Assembly (NCBI GenBank): GCA_016081115.2
Contig: CM071930.1
Location: forward strand, 28,101,641-28,165,640
Direction: 5' to 3'
Source of the DNA: Rehmannia glutinosa
Taxonomy: Eukaryota; Streptophyta; Magnoliopsida; Lamiales; Orobanchaceae
DNA length: 64,000 bases
Translations under genes and position numbers: made by a program
Notes under the pieces: generated by a model
Database searches by the model: none
Told to the model about the DNA's origin: nothing
What the model saw: the letters and a program-made list of their open reading frames with translations, nothing else
Shown here: in pieces, positions 33,636 through 44,437 of the stretch
Numbering within the stretch: the first letter of the stretch is position 1
Layout: each line of letters starts with the position of its first letter

Positions 33636-33884
33636 GATGATGCCAAAACTTAAAAACATTAATTAACATGTAAACAACACGTATACATCTGACATAATGC
33701 AAGAACAAAGAATGTATGCGTAGAATCAATCATTTTATTGATCATAGCATTCTTGTCCTTTACACCATGTTTACAAGGTTGTATCGTCGAGCATAATCAT
33801 ATCTAAGCCAATTTCAAGCATCTATGCTAAGATATATAAATAGAGAGAAAATACAACAATATTTTATTGAATGTACAGATGACT

Positions 33885-34427
33885 TACATACATATGTATT
33901 TACAAAAGTAAAATACACAAAGGGCTAGCATCAACACTTCATCGTCTTCGCTACCTCCTCCTTTCCTCTTCAGCTCTATCGTCATCAGCTCTCTTTCTCT
34001 TCTTTTCTTCTTGGCCTACTTTCTTTCTTTTCATAAGCTCTCTTGCAGCCTTCATCTTTTTCTTTTTCTTTCTTGCCTCTCTTGCACACGCTTGATCTTG
34101 TCTTTTGTTTTCTTTCTTCAATTCTCTCTTCACATATTCAAAGATTCTTGTCCTTTACACATATATGTATTTACAAAATTAAAATACACAAAGGGCTAGC
34201 AGCAACACTTTATCACCTTCGCTGCCTCCTCCTTTCCTCTTCAGCTCTATCGTCATCAGCTCTCTTTCTCTTCTTTTCTTCTTCAGCTGCTTTCTTCTTT
34301 TCATAAGCTCTCTTTGCAGCTTCATCTTTTCTTTTTCTTTCTTGCCTCTCTTGCCACAGCTGATCTTGTCTTTTGTTTTCTTCTTCAATTCTCTTCACAT
34401 ATTCAGCATTCTTCCTAGCCACTTCTC
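33885..34427 (-). repeat. Tandem duplication of the ORF3 C-terminus in element B
   Basis: Two copies of a unit of about 271 bases. The landmark AGGGCTAGCA occurs at 33921 and 34192, and the run encoding EEKKRKRADDDRAEEERRR occurs in both. Unit 2 (34157-34427) is part of the main ORF3 frame; unit 1 (33885-34155) lies beyond its stop and is frameshifted. Element A lacks the region altogether. Confidence 0.8.
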
Positions 34428-37400
34428 GATTGGCTACTGCATCATACCCAGCCTAGTAGATCCTTCCTTTCTTGCCTGGATCTATGTATTCAATATTTTT
34501 GGGCAAAGGTCTAGGTCGAAAACCTCTTCCTCCACCACTTCTTCCTTTTCCTCTTGGTGTATACTGTACATGAGACTTCTGTTTACCAGTTGAATGGCTG
34601 CTGGTAGTCTGTTGCCTATCCGCTTCTTCACATAGCTTTAGACCCTTTCTCCCAAGATGCATCCTGGCTTGGGCTAATGGCATGTCCTTGAAATAGCCTT
34701 CGGATTCAAGAGTTTGAATTTCTTCAACTGATCTTGGCTCGTTTCCGTCATCTGGAATGGCATCTTGGTCCTTTCCTACTGGAATGCCACCATAAGCTTT
34801 CAAGACTTCTAGTACACGGGCATCCATCTTCCTTTCAACCTCTTTCATCCCTGCTTCCACAAATTTTCTTTTCTCAGACATAGGCACAACAGAGTGTTGG
34901 AGCGGCAGAGTCACCGGAAGTTTGCTGATTATGCTAGCTGTGACATGACCTTGCTGAGGGGTTTCAACAAGCATTAAGGTCACATCCTTTGACCTTTCCC
35001 CCTCAACAGCTTTTCCCTTCTCCTTTCTCTTCTCATCAGCTGTCTCCTTCTTCTTTTCAACAGCTGTCTCCTTCTTCGCAACAACTTTTTCTTCCTTCAA
35101 AATCCTCAGGTATTCCTCTTCCCCCTTTTTGGCATCATCAAAGGAGAGAGGAACCCCTGGAAACATCTCGGCAAGCATGAAGTCCAGTCGGCTGATAGCT
35201 GAATTCTGCTTGGAGTCTACTGCGGAGTATGCTGTTCGAAATTCCGAGCAGGTGGCTTTGGATTCGGCTACCGCTAGTTTCATTTCAGCCATGAGAAGGC
35301 TGAATTTGGCATTCATGTTCTCTTCCACACGCAGAAGTTCTTTGCGTTGAAATTCACGCAGCAGCTCCATCTTAGTGGTATGAGAGGCATGCATTCTATC
35401 AATGTTCGCCTGCATCCTCTGCTTCATGTCAGCATTGTCAGCGCCCCAGACCAGCATCTTGTATTGTAATGCTTTAAAATATCTAACTTGTTCATATCGC
35501 ATTGTACTCTGCTATTGACACCACTCTCTGATTTGTGCCACAATCCCTCGCAAATCTGCTGTGAGGTTGGCATCCCTATTATCCAGCCGCATATCTAGTG
35601 AAGCCTAGTGCCGTTCAATCTTCTCAATCTCTCCACAGATTTTCTTAAAGACATCATGGATCTCAGCTGTTACCCCGGTTTCAAGCGCCCAAGCAACATC
35701 AAAATCAAAGTCTCGCTAGAACAATGGAATCGTGGGAGTTACTAGATCCGCTTTCGATGTTGAAACGTCCGCTCATGGGGCTTTTCTTATTCAAGGTCGG
35801 GTAGCTCAATCGAGAAAGGGAAAGTTTCTTCGAATGCATCATCACGCACATATGGTATTGATTCTACAGTTGTTCATGCCCGTGATGATCCTGGTTGAGT
35901 CGAGCCTGCTGTAGCTTTGGGAGCCTACACAGATGACTCGGTCTCAGTTGGGCCTTGTTGAGTAGATTGCCACCGACCGAGCCTCACTGCCTTAACGCCT
36001 TCTTCGCCTGGAGATTCTCGCTAAATGAATTTCCTTGTCCCATTGCTTTTTTAACGTCATCGGAGGATGATAGAACCTGGGGGTTAGGTTCATCATCTAA
36101 GTTAAAAGTTTGACGAGCGTGACTTTGAATTCGCTTACTCGCACTTGGAAGAACATCCTCACTGAGTCCTTTGCGGCAGGGTGGACTCACCTTCGTCTTC
36201 GGATCCCAAGAATGTTCTGGGAATCATGAAGAGCACCGATTTCCTCTTCCGAGTCAGCAATGATGACTTGAGGGATGCTCTTTTCTCCTTGATTTTTACC
36301 CAGTGGAAGTCTCAACCTCCTTGGTCCTTCAATACCTCCAAGCGGTCTCAATCGCAAAGAGGTCTTAAGAATCCCTTCGACAGACGCACTGCCTTAGGGT
36401 CTTGGACATTGGCATCCAAAGGAGTCTCAACTCCTTGGATTGCACTTTCGAGTGCCCGCAGTGTTAACTCCAGGGTAGTAGTTCCATCCTTTTCTCGACT
36501 ACAACAAAGAAAGCGTCTTAGCCTCGCAGCGCTTGTCGCTTTCCAACTGGGACAGACTCAAAATGAGGGGTGAGTGTGTTCTGAGTTCCAGTTTGAAAGG
36601 ACATATGTTTGCCTTCTCCAAAGGTGTATGGGCTTGCTCTTGACTTTGTCTTTCTCGTCCGCCTTTATGATACGGGAGGATGTCCATGCAATTCTCTTCA
36701 TTAAAAGCCTATCGTGCGGTGGTAATCCCTAGGAATTGCATTAATTCCTCTTCCTCTTCTATAAATTCGGGCGTTCAACCGCACCTGGAGTTGTTTAGCT
36801 TCCATGCCCTCCATTCATGCGTTGCACGGCGCTGAATATCCGGATATACAGGTGAGTACATGATGACATCATCATCATCATCTTGTTCTTGTCCTTCCTT
36901 TTCGGAATGGAAGGTAGCATACTCCGCTTCTTCTTCTTCAAAGATCATCATCGGGACGGTGGAGACACAACCCTTTCGCCAGGGATTCTGGCTGCCTCCG
37001 CCGCTTCTTCCTCCTCGCTTGTTCTCGTCACAACTGGTCTTCTATGTGCCTCTGATCACCTTCAGCAGACTTGGTTTGTCTTGTCAATGATTTTCGAGAC
37101 CGCACTTCCTCGCCAGCCTCGGGGTTTTCTCCGGTGAGTTGCAGACTGGTTGTCTTCTCAAGCTCTAAAAGCTTGGAGATTCTCTTCCTTCTCTTAGTCC
37201 TTACCAGAGGAATATCTGGTTTGGATTCCTCCTTTTCAGGTACCGTGGCGATAGGGGCCGGAGCATCTTTCTTGGTTGGAGGAACTGTCTTTCTTGGCTT
37301 GGCAGTCCTCTTCTTTCTGATGGCCGGATAAGGTATTTGGGCTTCCTTCTCCGCCTTGGCTACATGGGCAGGAGACACGGCACGCTGGGGCGTGACTTGG

Positions 37401-38306
37401 TCAGCGGGCGTGGGCATCCTTCTTCTTTGCTGTAGGGGCAGCTTTTTTCTTTGCAGCTGCAGGGGCAGCTTTCTTCTTTGGAGGGGAGGCAACAGTTGTT
37501 TCCTCGGGATCAACTGATTCCCCCTCACTTGTGTCCGCCCTCTTCTCATGGGATCTCTTCTGGGCTCCAGAAAGGTTAGCCCTGAACATCCTCTTGTTTA
37601 CATGGAAGGGCTTTCCATGTTGAAGGGGAATGCCCTTAACTTCCATTAAATGCCCAATCACTAGGCCATAGCCAAGTGATCCTCCAAAGGATCCATCTTC
37701 CTTGAAAGATTTATTCACAACGTTCTGGCATAGTCTGCATTGCATACCTAACTCAGCCAGCTTAACTTTCTTTCCTTGCATGATCGCAGCCATGAAGATC
37801 AGCTTAGTCTTTGACAGTTGATTGAAACTGCCAAACTTCATATCCACACATTTTGAAACGACATCCATCAGCTTGTGATAGTCGTCCTTCAGCAACTTCT
37901 TCTGAGCTGTGTAGATGACTTTCGCAGCACACTCCGGTTTGGCTACTTCTTTCCATGCAGCAACCAAGTTGACATCAGCTTCGTATATTTCCGGCGTGCC
38001 CTCCTATGGCAATAAGCAGTGCTCCGCAAGGTCCTTAATAGTAATCATGATGTCCTTATGGTGGACGAAGGACTTGATACCTTCGTCCTGTACCTCGGCA
38101 TTCACGTAGAACTGCGCTACCTCTTTCAGGTAGGTGTGCGAGTACTCCAACATAAGTAAAGGTTTTAGACTGGCCTTTTCCAGCATATCAGGTATCTTCT
38201 TCACTAGGATTTCATCGGAACCCTGCTTTATCATTCCTTCGAAAACCACAGAGGAGCCTAAGTGGATTTGCTTTGATAACTTTGCAAAATCGATCTTCGG
38301 TGCCAT
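34213..38306 (-). pseudogene. Third ORF of element B, about 1,360 codons, few breaks
   Basis: The start at 38306 (MAPKIDFAKLSKQIH) follows a TATA-bearing leader. The N-terminal domain has FEGMIKQGSDEILVKK, YLKEVAQFYVNAEV and MITIKDLAEHCLLP, then a stop. 37967-37401 has LCQNVVNKSF, GSLGYGLVIGHLMEVKG and HVNKRMFRANLSG, then an Ala/Lys/Pro-rich linker (KKKAAPAAAKKKAAPTAKKK), likely nuclear-targeting or nucleic-acid-binding. 37549-37028 is basic. After a decayed middle, 35502-34213 is long, helical and charged, with MPLAQARMHLGRKG, an RGKGRSGGGRG motif, one in-frame TAG, and the coiled-coil-like end. No signal peptide or membrane segment seen. Function unknown. Confidence 0.75.
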
Positions 38307-38560
38307 TTTTAGAAGTTTCTTCCGATTGAATCTTGGTGAACTGATTTGAGAACTTGTAGGGTTTTTGAGAGAGAAAAACTTGTTTTCTTTTGCTTGGGAA
38401 GATGAATAGTTTCGGAAAAGTGTGTGAGAGAAGATTGAAAACCGTATATAAGGGTTATGAACGGACGGGCTTTTGGATTTTGAAAGTTGATCAAAATCAA
38501 CGGCTCAGATTTAGCACGCCACACTGCATTTAATTGCTCGCATTTAATGCGGCAACATTT
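38307..38560 (-). promoter_or_regulatory. TATA box and 5' leader upstream of the element B third ORF
   Basis: On the minus strand, CCCTTATATACGG (TATATA at 38445-38450) lies about 140 bases before the ATG at 38306. Between them are TCTTCTCTCACACAC, TTTTTCTCTCTC and AAAAACCCTACAAG, typical of a plant core promoter with pyrimidine-rich 5' UTR. Upstream is GAGCCGTTGATTTTGATC. This is the best-preserved example of the internal promoter-like leader in this family. Confidence 0.55.
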
Positions 38561-38907
38561 ATATCCAATCATATGCTTATCGTGCGACTTTTTTGACTGT
38601 CATTGTCATTATTACGACGTCATCCTTAAAAACATTCCCGCTCATTAAAAACGACTGCGTTTTTGTCACTTAGCTCATAAATGACTCAACTTACTCCACA
38701 AGTGACTCAACTCTTCTTCTCTCCTTTCGTATGACGACTCAGCTAACTCGATACAACTGACTTTCCGATACGGCTGATTCACTGGGCTGATTCATGAGAT
38801 TTGTTCTATTTTCATCTTTTCACGTTCCATCTTTTCTCATTGAGTCTTCTGAGTGTCAACTCAGCTCAGTTAACTCTAGCTCATGCTTAAGCTCTTCAAA
38901 TCTTGAT

Positions 38908-40398
38908 TCACATAGGGGTTTGGTGAATATGTCCTAATGTTTTATCAGTTGAGATATATTCCAAATTGATGTCTTTCTTTTCAACATGATCTCTTATAAA
39001 ATGATATCTGACATCAATGTGCTTTGTTCTTGAATGCAACACAGGATTCTGAGTGATTGCAATAGCACTTGTGTTATCACACATAATTGGAATCTCTTTT
39101 TCTTCAATTTCATAGTCTCTCAGCTGTTGTCTCATCCATAAGACTTGGGCACAATAGCTGCCCGCAACGATGTACTCTGCTTCAGCTGTGGATGTGGCTA
39201 TTGAGTTTTGCTTCTTGTTAAACCAGGAGACCAATCTGTTTCCAAGCATTTGACATGAACCTGAAGTACTCTTCCTGTCAACTCTACATCCAACATAGTC
39301 AGAGTCTGAGTAACCAATAAGCTTGAATCCACCTTCCTTTAGATACCATAAGCCAACTTCTTGGCATCCCTTCAAATATCTTAGGATTCGCTTAGCTGCA
39401 GTCATATGACTTTCTTTTGGTGCAGATTGAAATCTTGCACATACACCTACTGCAAAGGTGATGTCTGGCCTGCTTGCTGTTAGATAGAGCAGTGATCCAA
39501 TAAGTGCTCTGTATCTTGTTTGATCTATAGCCTTACCATCTGCATCCATGTCCATCTTAACTGATGTATTCATTGGTATTTTCACAGAAGACTTATCTTC
39601 CATACCAAATTTCTTCATTAAATCTCTTGTGTACTTTGTTTGACTCATGAAGGTTCCATCCTTTAGCTGTTTAACTTGAAGTCCTAAGAAGAATGTCAGC
39701 TCTCCCATCATGCTCATTTCAAATTTGCCTTGCATGAGATTTGAGAACTTATCACACAGCTCTTTATTTGTGGATCCAAAGATGATGTCATCCACATATA
39801 TTTGAACAAGCAGTATACTCTCCCCATCTTGAATTCTGAAGAGTGTTATGTCTACTTTGCCTTTGGTGAATCCATTGTCAGTTAGAAATTGAGACAATGT
39901 GTCATACCATGCTCTAGGTGCTTGTTTCAATCCATATAGAGCTTTCTTGAGCTTGTATACCTTATCTCCAATGGTCTTCTGCTCAAAGCCTGGAGGTTTC
40001 TCAACATAGACTTCTTCTTCCAACAATCTATTTAAGAATGCACTTTTCACATCCATTTGATATACAATGAAATTTTTGTGTGCAGCATAGGCAAGAAACA
40101 TCCTTATTGCTTCTAGCCTTGCAATAGGAGCAAATGTTTCATCAAAATCTATTCTCTCTTCTTGGCAATACCCTTTGCCTACCAATCTTGCTTTGTTTCT
40201 TACCACAGATCCTTCCTCATTCATCTTGTTTCTAAAAACCCATTTTGTGCCAATGACATTTTGATGTGTTGGTCTTTGCACCAATTCCCATACTTTATTC
40301 CTTTCAAATTGATTGACTCTTCTTCGCATGGCTTGAATCCAATGTGTGTCTTCCAATGCTTGGGACACATCTTTGGCTCTATTTGGGAAATAAAACAA
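38908..40398 (-). CDS. pol: Copia reverse transcriptase-RNase H of element B, 496-aa open frame
   Basis: This is the longest intact coding stretch in the window. RT (about residues 20-265): GTKWVFRNKMNEEG, QMDVKSAFLN (Asp116), YGLKQAPRAWYD (155-166), IYVDDIIFGSTN with catalytic YVDD at 201-204, and FFLGLQVKQL. Connection and RNase H follow: TRYRALIGSLLYLTASRPDI, GYSDSDYVG with Asp365, STAEAEYI with Glu406/408, CDNTSAI with Asp441, and HSRTKHIDVRYHF. The enzyme copies retrotransposon RNA into DNA and degrades the template. A frameshift near the end replaces the normal terminus, whose remnant runs on to about 38870. Its N-terminal Met is only the first after a break; pol originally began upstream. 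Confidence 0.9.
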   Translation of the reverse strand: MFYFPNRAKDVSQALEDTHWIQAMRRRVNQFERNKVWELVQRPTHQNVIGTKWVFRNKMNEEGSVVRNKARLVGKGYCQEERIDFDETFAPIARLEAIRMFLAYAAHKNFIVYQMDVKSAFLNRLLEEEVYVEKPPGFEQKTIGDKVYKLKKALYGLKQAPRAWYDTLSQFLTDNGFTKGKVDITLFRIQDGESILLVQIYVDDIIFGSTNKELCDKFSNLMQGKFEMSMMGELTFFLGLQVKQLKDGTFMSQTKYTRDLMKKFGMEDKSSVKIPMNTSVKMDMDADGKAIDQTRYRALIGSLLYLTASRPDITFAVGVCARFQSAPKESHMTAAKRILRYLKGCQEVGLWYLKEGGFKLIGYSDSDYVGCRVDRKSTSGSCQMLGNRLVSWFNKKQNSIATSTAEAEYIVAGSYCAQVLWMRQQLRDYEIEEKEIPIMCDNTSAIAITQNPVLHSRTKHIDVRYHFIRDHVEKKDINLEYISTDKTLGHIHQTPM

Positions 40399-42100
40399 GT
40401 GAACATTGCTTCTTGTTGAGCTCGGATCTGGTTCTTACACCATCTCTCACATCTCCAATGACTAGCTCGTGGATGGTCTCTCGCCTATCTCACATCAAGG
40501 TTGAAGTAAATCGCCCAGTTCATCATCTTGCGGTTGTGTTGTCTTATGCAGCGACTCTTTCATTATCATTCAATTGCAGATTTTCCAATTGTCTTTGAGA
40601 CTCCTGTCTCATCTTCATCTTGGTTGATTTCTCCGACTTGCCTTCAACATAGGGACTCTTCTGCATAGTTGGTTGATTCCGCTTATCAGCTAACTCTTCG
40701 ATATCTTCTCCATTCACATTGGGCTCATCAAAAACACATGAATAGACTCTTCTGTGACCATAGTCCTCTTGTTCAGCACTCTATAGGCTTTACTTTCAGC
40801 TGAGTATCCCAAAAAGATACCTTCATCAGCTTTAGCATCAAAAGCCTTTAGATTATCTTTGTCATTGTTGTGGATAAAGCATTTACATCCAAATATTCTA
40901 AAATACCCAACATTTGACTTTCTCCCTGTCCATATTTCATAGGGAGTCTTTGTCAGCTGTCTATTAATCATGCATCTATTTGGAGTATAGCATGCAGTGT
41001 TTATAGCTTCAGCCCAAAATCCTTTAGGCAGTCCAGCTTCAGATAACATGGTCCTTGCAGCTTCCTTGAGAGTTATGCTTCTCCTTTATGCTACTCCATT
41101 CTGCTGTGGAGTCCTTGCTACAGATAATTCATGAGCAATACCATTTTCAACACAATACTGAGTTATTATCCCATTGACAAACTCAGTTCCTCTATCAGAC
41201 CTTATCTTTATAATGGTTTGACTCTTCTCATTTTGAACTCTTCTCATCACCGAGGTAACTTCTTGCAAGGTTTCCTTCTTTTTGCACATAAAGATTGTCC
41301 ATGTATATCTTGAATAATCATCCACCACCACAAAAGTGTATTTCTTTCCACTTATGCTGGCTGGTTCAACGGGACCAAATAAATCCATGTGCAGCAGATG
41401 CAGTATCCTTGTTGAAGAAGGACTATGCTTCTCTTTGAATGATGATTTGATCTGCTTTTCCATCTGGCATGCATCACAAACACTCTCCTTCTTGTACACT
41501 GAGTCTGGTAAACCTTCCACAAGATGACTCCTTGCAAGCTTGCTGATTGTCTTGAAATTCAGATGACTCAGCTTCTTGTGCCACAGCCAACTTGATTCGG
41601 CTGTACTCTTTGCTAACAGACAAGTGCTTGGTGTGGTAGTAGACTAGTCTACCACATACATATTCTTTTATCTAGATCCTTGCAACACTATTTCATTTGA
41701 TTCAGTATCTTTAATTTGCCACACTCCCATATTGAATCTAACATTATAGCCCTTGTCACAGAGTTGGCTGATGCTTAACAGGTTCAAGTTGAGACCTTAA
41801 ACATATGCAACATCTGTGATTTCTAATCCATTTTTCTTGATGGATCCAGTGCCTCTTATTTCCCCTGGAGCTTCATTTCCTCCAAATATGACTTTTACGC
41901 CTCTAATCTCCTTGAATTTTGACAGATTTTTCTTGTTTTCGTCATGTGTCCGGGCAGCCACTATCCATGTACCAGGTTCCTTGGCACTTTTCGTTGTTCC
42001 TTGAACCTGCAATCAAGGAAATTAGTTTTTAGGTACCCATGCTTGTCTGGGTCCTGAGGGGTTAGTTTTGTAAGATGATCCAACCAACCTATAGCCAATT
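40399..42100 (-). pseudogene. Protease and integrase of element B, broken
   Basis: The protease region is at 42012-41797 (ENKKNLSKFKEIRGVKVIFGGNEAP); the WYMDSGC active-site string is present but in another frame. Integrase: MEGLPDSVYKKESVCDACQ (zinc-binding end), YTFVVVDDYSRYTWTIF, KIRSDRGTEFVNGI with the second catalytic Asp (41520-41086). At the third catalytic position the codon after NGVA is TAA, so the DDE glutamate is a stop. The frame resumes at 41049-40714 with GLPKGFWAEAINTACYTPN and KCFIHNNDKDNLKAF. Better preserved than the element A copy but inactive. Confidence 0.85.
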
Positions 42101-44344
42101 GACTTGACTCTAAGAGGTTGCCATCTATCTGTACCATAATCATAACTCACTTTGGCAAATTGCTTGGGGGCTTTAGGTTCATACAGTTGTCTCTTTTGTC
42201 TGTATGTCTGTGTGTGTTTTAGCAATTGCCTTGTTTGGGTAGTTGTGATATTTCTGAGCGTAGTGCCTGGGTGCATATGTGTGCTGATGATAGCTCTTTT
42301 GCCTTTGTAATGACCTTTGTTGAGTTCTAGGTCTTTGCCATTGAGGCTTGTATTCCATAGGTCTTTGGTGATATGTCACATTATTCCAATCAGCTTGGCT
42401 TGGGTAGTTTCTACCATTCCCATCATATGTGTTTCTTTGATAAAACTTCTGGGGGTTTTTGGTAGCTCTGTTTTATTCTTTACAGAGTACTTCCTATTTG
42501 AGTTTGAGGAACTCATTGATTTCTTCTCACTGTCCTCTCAAAGATACTCAATCGGGTCATTTTTTCCTTTTCCTTTATATCCAAGACCAGTTTGTTTGTG
42601 ATTGTGCTTTGGAGTAAAATGTGGGTGTAAAGATTTGGTGTTTTGGATTTTTGAGATGCTTCATTACTTGAAGATCCTTTTTCCAAAATCACTGGGAGTT
42701 TGACTGTAAAAAGGAATTGAATCTTATTCTGTCTTATCTCCACATTCTTTTTTGGCTCATAATAAGGTCATCCAATGATTTAGATGCCTTTTTAAATGAT
42801 GCAATCACATTTTTGAGATCATTTTCCTCTTTTCTACAAATAGCCTATCTTTGCTATTAGTTTAGCATTCTCACTTTCTTGACTCTTTCTTCTCATCGCC
42901 TATGTGACTCGCAGTACTCAGCCCTCCTTAGTCAATTTGTGAGTTTTCGCTTTGAGGCTGTTTTCCTCGTTTAATAGTGTGTGTGAGGATTTAATGTGCT
43001 CAAAGTCTTTCATCATTTTTCCTAATGAATCATAAAGATCGGTGGGTGATGAAGTGTGTGTGTCACAATCACTATCACTAGAATCCGAGTGAGATGAGTT
43101 AGAATGTACCTCATCTTCTTGGTCAAAGTTGATCTTGTTCTTTAGCCATTAGACAAATCATTGCTTCTTCTTCGTAATCGCTTGAGTAGTCGCCACTACT
43201 CTGAGTCTCCGCTTTAGACTTAGTTGTCTCAGCAATTTCTCTCGCAGCCAACATAACTTTTTTTTTCTTTTGTCTTCTTTCTCTCAAGACTCTTCTTTCT
43301 TCTTCTTCATTCCTGTATTTATTGACTGACTATCGCATATGGACAGTCAATGGCAAAGTGTCCTGGTTATTTACAGTTCTAACACAGGTTCTCAGCTCTT
43401 TGATCAGCTCTTTCTGTTTTTGGGTTATCGCCTCTCTTATATTCAACCTTGATGCCGAGCTCTCTTGGGTGGCCTATCTTCCTTGACTTGGAGGAGTCAA
43501 TGTCTCCGGAGGATTCACCCTTGTTTCTTTTATAGTTCTTGTTGAAGAACTTGTTGAATCTTTTAACCATCAGGGCAATTTCCTCCTGGTCAATGGCTTC
43601 CTTGACCTCAGCTCTCTTCCCATCCTTGACTATAAGTGCAGCTATTTTGGGTACAGCTGTCTCCTCTTGATCTTTTCTTCTCAGCTCAAACTCATAGGCT
43701 TTGAGGTCTGAGAATAGCTCATGATTGGATTTTGTTGTGAGGTTCATTGAATGTCTCAGGGCCATGACCTTCATTTCCCATTCACCGGGAGGCTTTAATC
43801 TTCATACACATTTTCTTCTGTGTATATTTTTTCCCAAGTGCTGACAATTCATTTGTGATTTTAGTGAATCGAGCATCCAGCTGATCCAAGGATTCACCTG
43901 CAAGCATTTTAAAATTTTCAAATTTCTGTACAGCAACGAAAAATTTGTTTTCTTTAATTTGCTCAGATCCTTCACAAATTAAAGTTAATTTATCTCAGAT
44001 TTGTTTTGCAGTTTGGCAAGATTTGACTTTGTTCAACATTGTTTTGTCCAAGGTTTTGTAAAGTATGTCCTTGGCCACATTGTCCAAGTTGTATCTTTTT
44101 TCGTCCTCGTTTGTCCATTCAATCATTGGTTTCAACCAGTATCGGGTCTTGCCTCAAGAATGACTCTTCTTCTCCTTGTGGTCGCTCCGATGTTTGTGTT
44201 CACTTTCGATTTGCAAAGTGGTCCATCCTCTATCACTATCCATATTTCATCATGTAAAGCAGATAGATGAGCCTGCATACGAATTTTCCAGTCATCAAAT
44301 TCCTCAATAGTGAACATAGGAATACATGTCAAATTTGCTTCCAT
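42101..44344 (-). pseudogene. Gag of element B, broken
   Basis: Start at 44344 (MEANLTCIPMFTIEEF), matching element A. An indel breaks the frame near 44150. The core resumes at 43774-43379 with HSMNLTTKSNHELFSDLKAY and ALMVKRFNKFFNKNYKRNKG. Within the zinc knuckle the Trp codon is TAG and a Gln codon is TAA, so CX2C is interrupted by stops. Beyond is the serine-rich, acidic tail and the region at 42743-42179 equivalent to the gag tail of A. Minor pieces are out of frame. Confidence 0.85.
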
Positions 44345-44437
44345 GATGCTGAATAAAAGAGATGATTTTTGAAAGAGCAAGTGTTAAAAATTTCTTTGAA
44401 AGATTGGAGATCTAGTTCAGTAACCAGTGCGGAAGGC

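Noticed and set aside
34342..35350. Plus-strand open frames rich in Ser, Phe and Leu opposite ORF3
   Set aside because: They are antisense shadows of the lysine/glutamate-rich ORF3 of element B.
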